Assembly: GCF_000429645.1 (NCBI RefSeq)
Contig: NZ_AUCG01000021.1
Span: 310,001 to 374,000 of the forward strand
Direction: 5' to 3'
From: Niveispirillum irakense DSM 11586
Lineage (GTDB): Bacteria; Pseudomonadota; Alphaproteobacteria; Azospirillales; Azospirillaceae
Length of the DNA stretch: 64,000 bases
Every line of letters begins with the position of its first letter. The first letter of the stretch is position 1. A model generated the notes under the pieces. The model was not told where the DNA came from and made no database searches. It saw only the letters and a list, made by a program, of their open reading frames with translations. The position numbers were made by a program, and so were the translations under genes. This document shows positions 63,605 to 64,000 of this stretch, piece by piece.

Positions 63605-64000
63605 ATGGCCGTTCCCGCCTATATGACGATCCGTGGTGTCAAGCAGGGTGCTATCGCCTCTGGCGCGATGACACCGCAAAGTGTGGGTCGGATGTCGAAA
63701 TCCGATCATCCCGATGAAATCCAGGTTCAGGCTTTCAGTCACAAGTTGTTTGTTCCGGTCGATATCCAGAATGGGCAGCCGACAGGGCTGCGCCAGCATC
63801 CGGGTTTCACCATCACCAAGATTTTCGACCGCACCTCGCCCCTGATCTGTCAGGCGTTGGCGACCAGCGAGAGCATTGAGGAAATCAGCATCAAATGGTT
63901 CCGCACCGGTGAGGATGGCAAGCTGGTGAATTACTTCACCCATACGTTCCATGATGCGCTGGTGGTCGGTTATCACGCCTATATGCTGAACTGCCTGGAT
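63605..64000 (+). CDS. hcp: Type VI secretion tube protein Hcp (TssD), 3' partial
   Basis: Forms the hexameric rings of the secreted inner tube. The visible 132 residues include AVPAYMTIRGVKQGAI, a shared region HPDEIQVQAFSH, GLRQHPGFTITKIFDRTSP and WFRTGEDGKLVNYFTHTFHDALV, all typical of Hcp. GGAG lies eight bases before the ATG. The gene runs off the right edge of the window. It is co-oriented with tssBC-clpV. Confidence 0.92.
   Translation, partial: MAVPAYMTIRGVKQGAIASGAMTPQSVGRMSKSDHPDEIQVQAFSHKLFVPVDIQNGQPTGLRQHPGFTITKIFDRTSPLICQALATSESIEEISIKWFRTGEDGKLVNYFTHTFHDALVVGYHAYMLNCLD

Noticed and set aside
1-64000. Search for CRISPR repeats, insertion sequences, integrases and prophage genes
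   Set aside because: No regularly spaced repeats, transposase or integrase motifs or attachment-site duplications were seen.

Overview
The window is high-GC chromosomal DNA of a Gram-negative alphaproteobacterium. Supporting markers are a MucR/Ros-type regulator, DUF2336 and DUF6898-type proteins, the rpiB-glyA-nrdR-ribD order, the psd-pssA pair, an LdtR-like MarR regulator and a large TonB-dependent receptor of the Caulobacter/Xanthomonas type. Gene content and style fit the Rhodospirillales/Azospirillaceae (for example Niveispirillum-like bacteria), but the genus is an inference. No rRNA, tRNA, CRISPR array, prophage or insertion sequence was seen.

Positions 1-30 kb are mostly housekeeping. 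They hold an Mla-type lipid ABC transporter operon (1-3388), a TAXI solute-binding protein, DUF2336 and BrkB proteins, and the helicase HrpB. Next come phosphatidylethanolamine synthesis (psd-pssA), an orphan ABC-2 permease with a PadR regulator, a CheY-like regulator with an unknown partner, and LdtR-like and MucR-like regulators. The rpiB-glyA-nrdR-ribD block follows. Malate synthase G lies divergent from an IclR regulator with a textbook-like IclR operator between them. A D-2-hydroxyacid dehydrogenase, YbaK, DedA, tryptophan catabolism genes (kynAB) and a TetR regulator with a very clear self-operator complete this part.

Positions 30-33 kb carry an OmpR-type two-component system next to an LpxE-like PAP2 phosphatase, possibly for envelope lipid remodelling.

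Positions 33-56 kb are the most distinctive accessory region. It holds a GH2 beta-galactosidase, a GntR/UTRA regulator, a TonB-dependent receptor, and a translationally coupled run of GH20, GH2 beta-mannosidase, GH3 (beta-xylosidase type), GH125 and GH92, followed by GH29 and a large unclassified hydrolase-like protein. Together these families match almost every linkage of a plant complex N-glycan: galactose, fucose, terminal GlcNAc, core xylose, alpha-mannoses and beta-mannose. I read it as a plant N-glycan utilisation locus, comparable in content to the nix cluster known from Xanthomonas. The last, unclassified enzyme is the most likely source of new activity.

Positions 56-64 kb are a type VI secretion locus: an OmpA-like protein, TssB, TssC, ClpV/TssH and the start of Hcp. 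Divergent from it is an unusual protein that looks like a TssB-like domain fused to a TssC-like domain, in addition to the normal separate TssB and TssC. The locus continues beyond the right edge.
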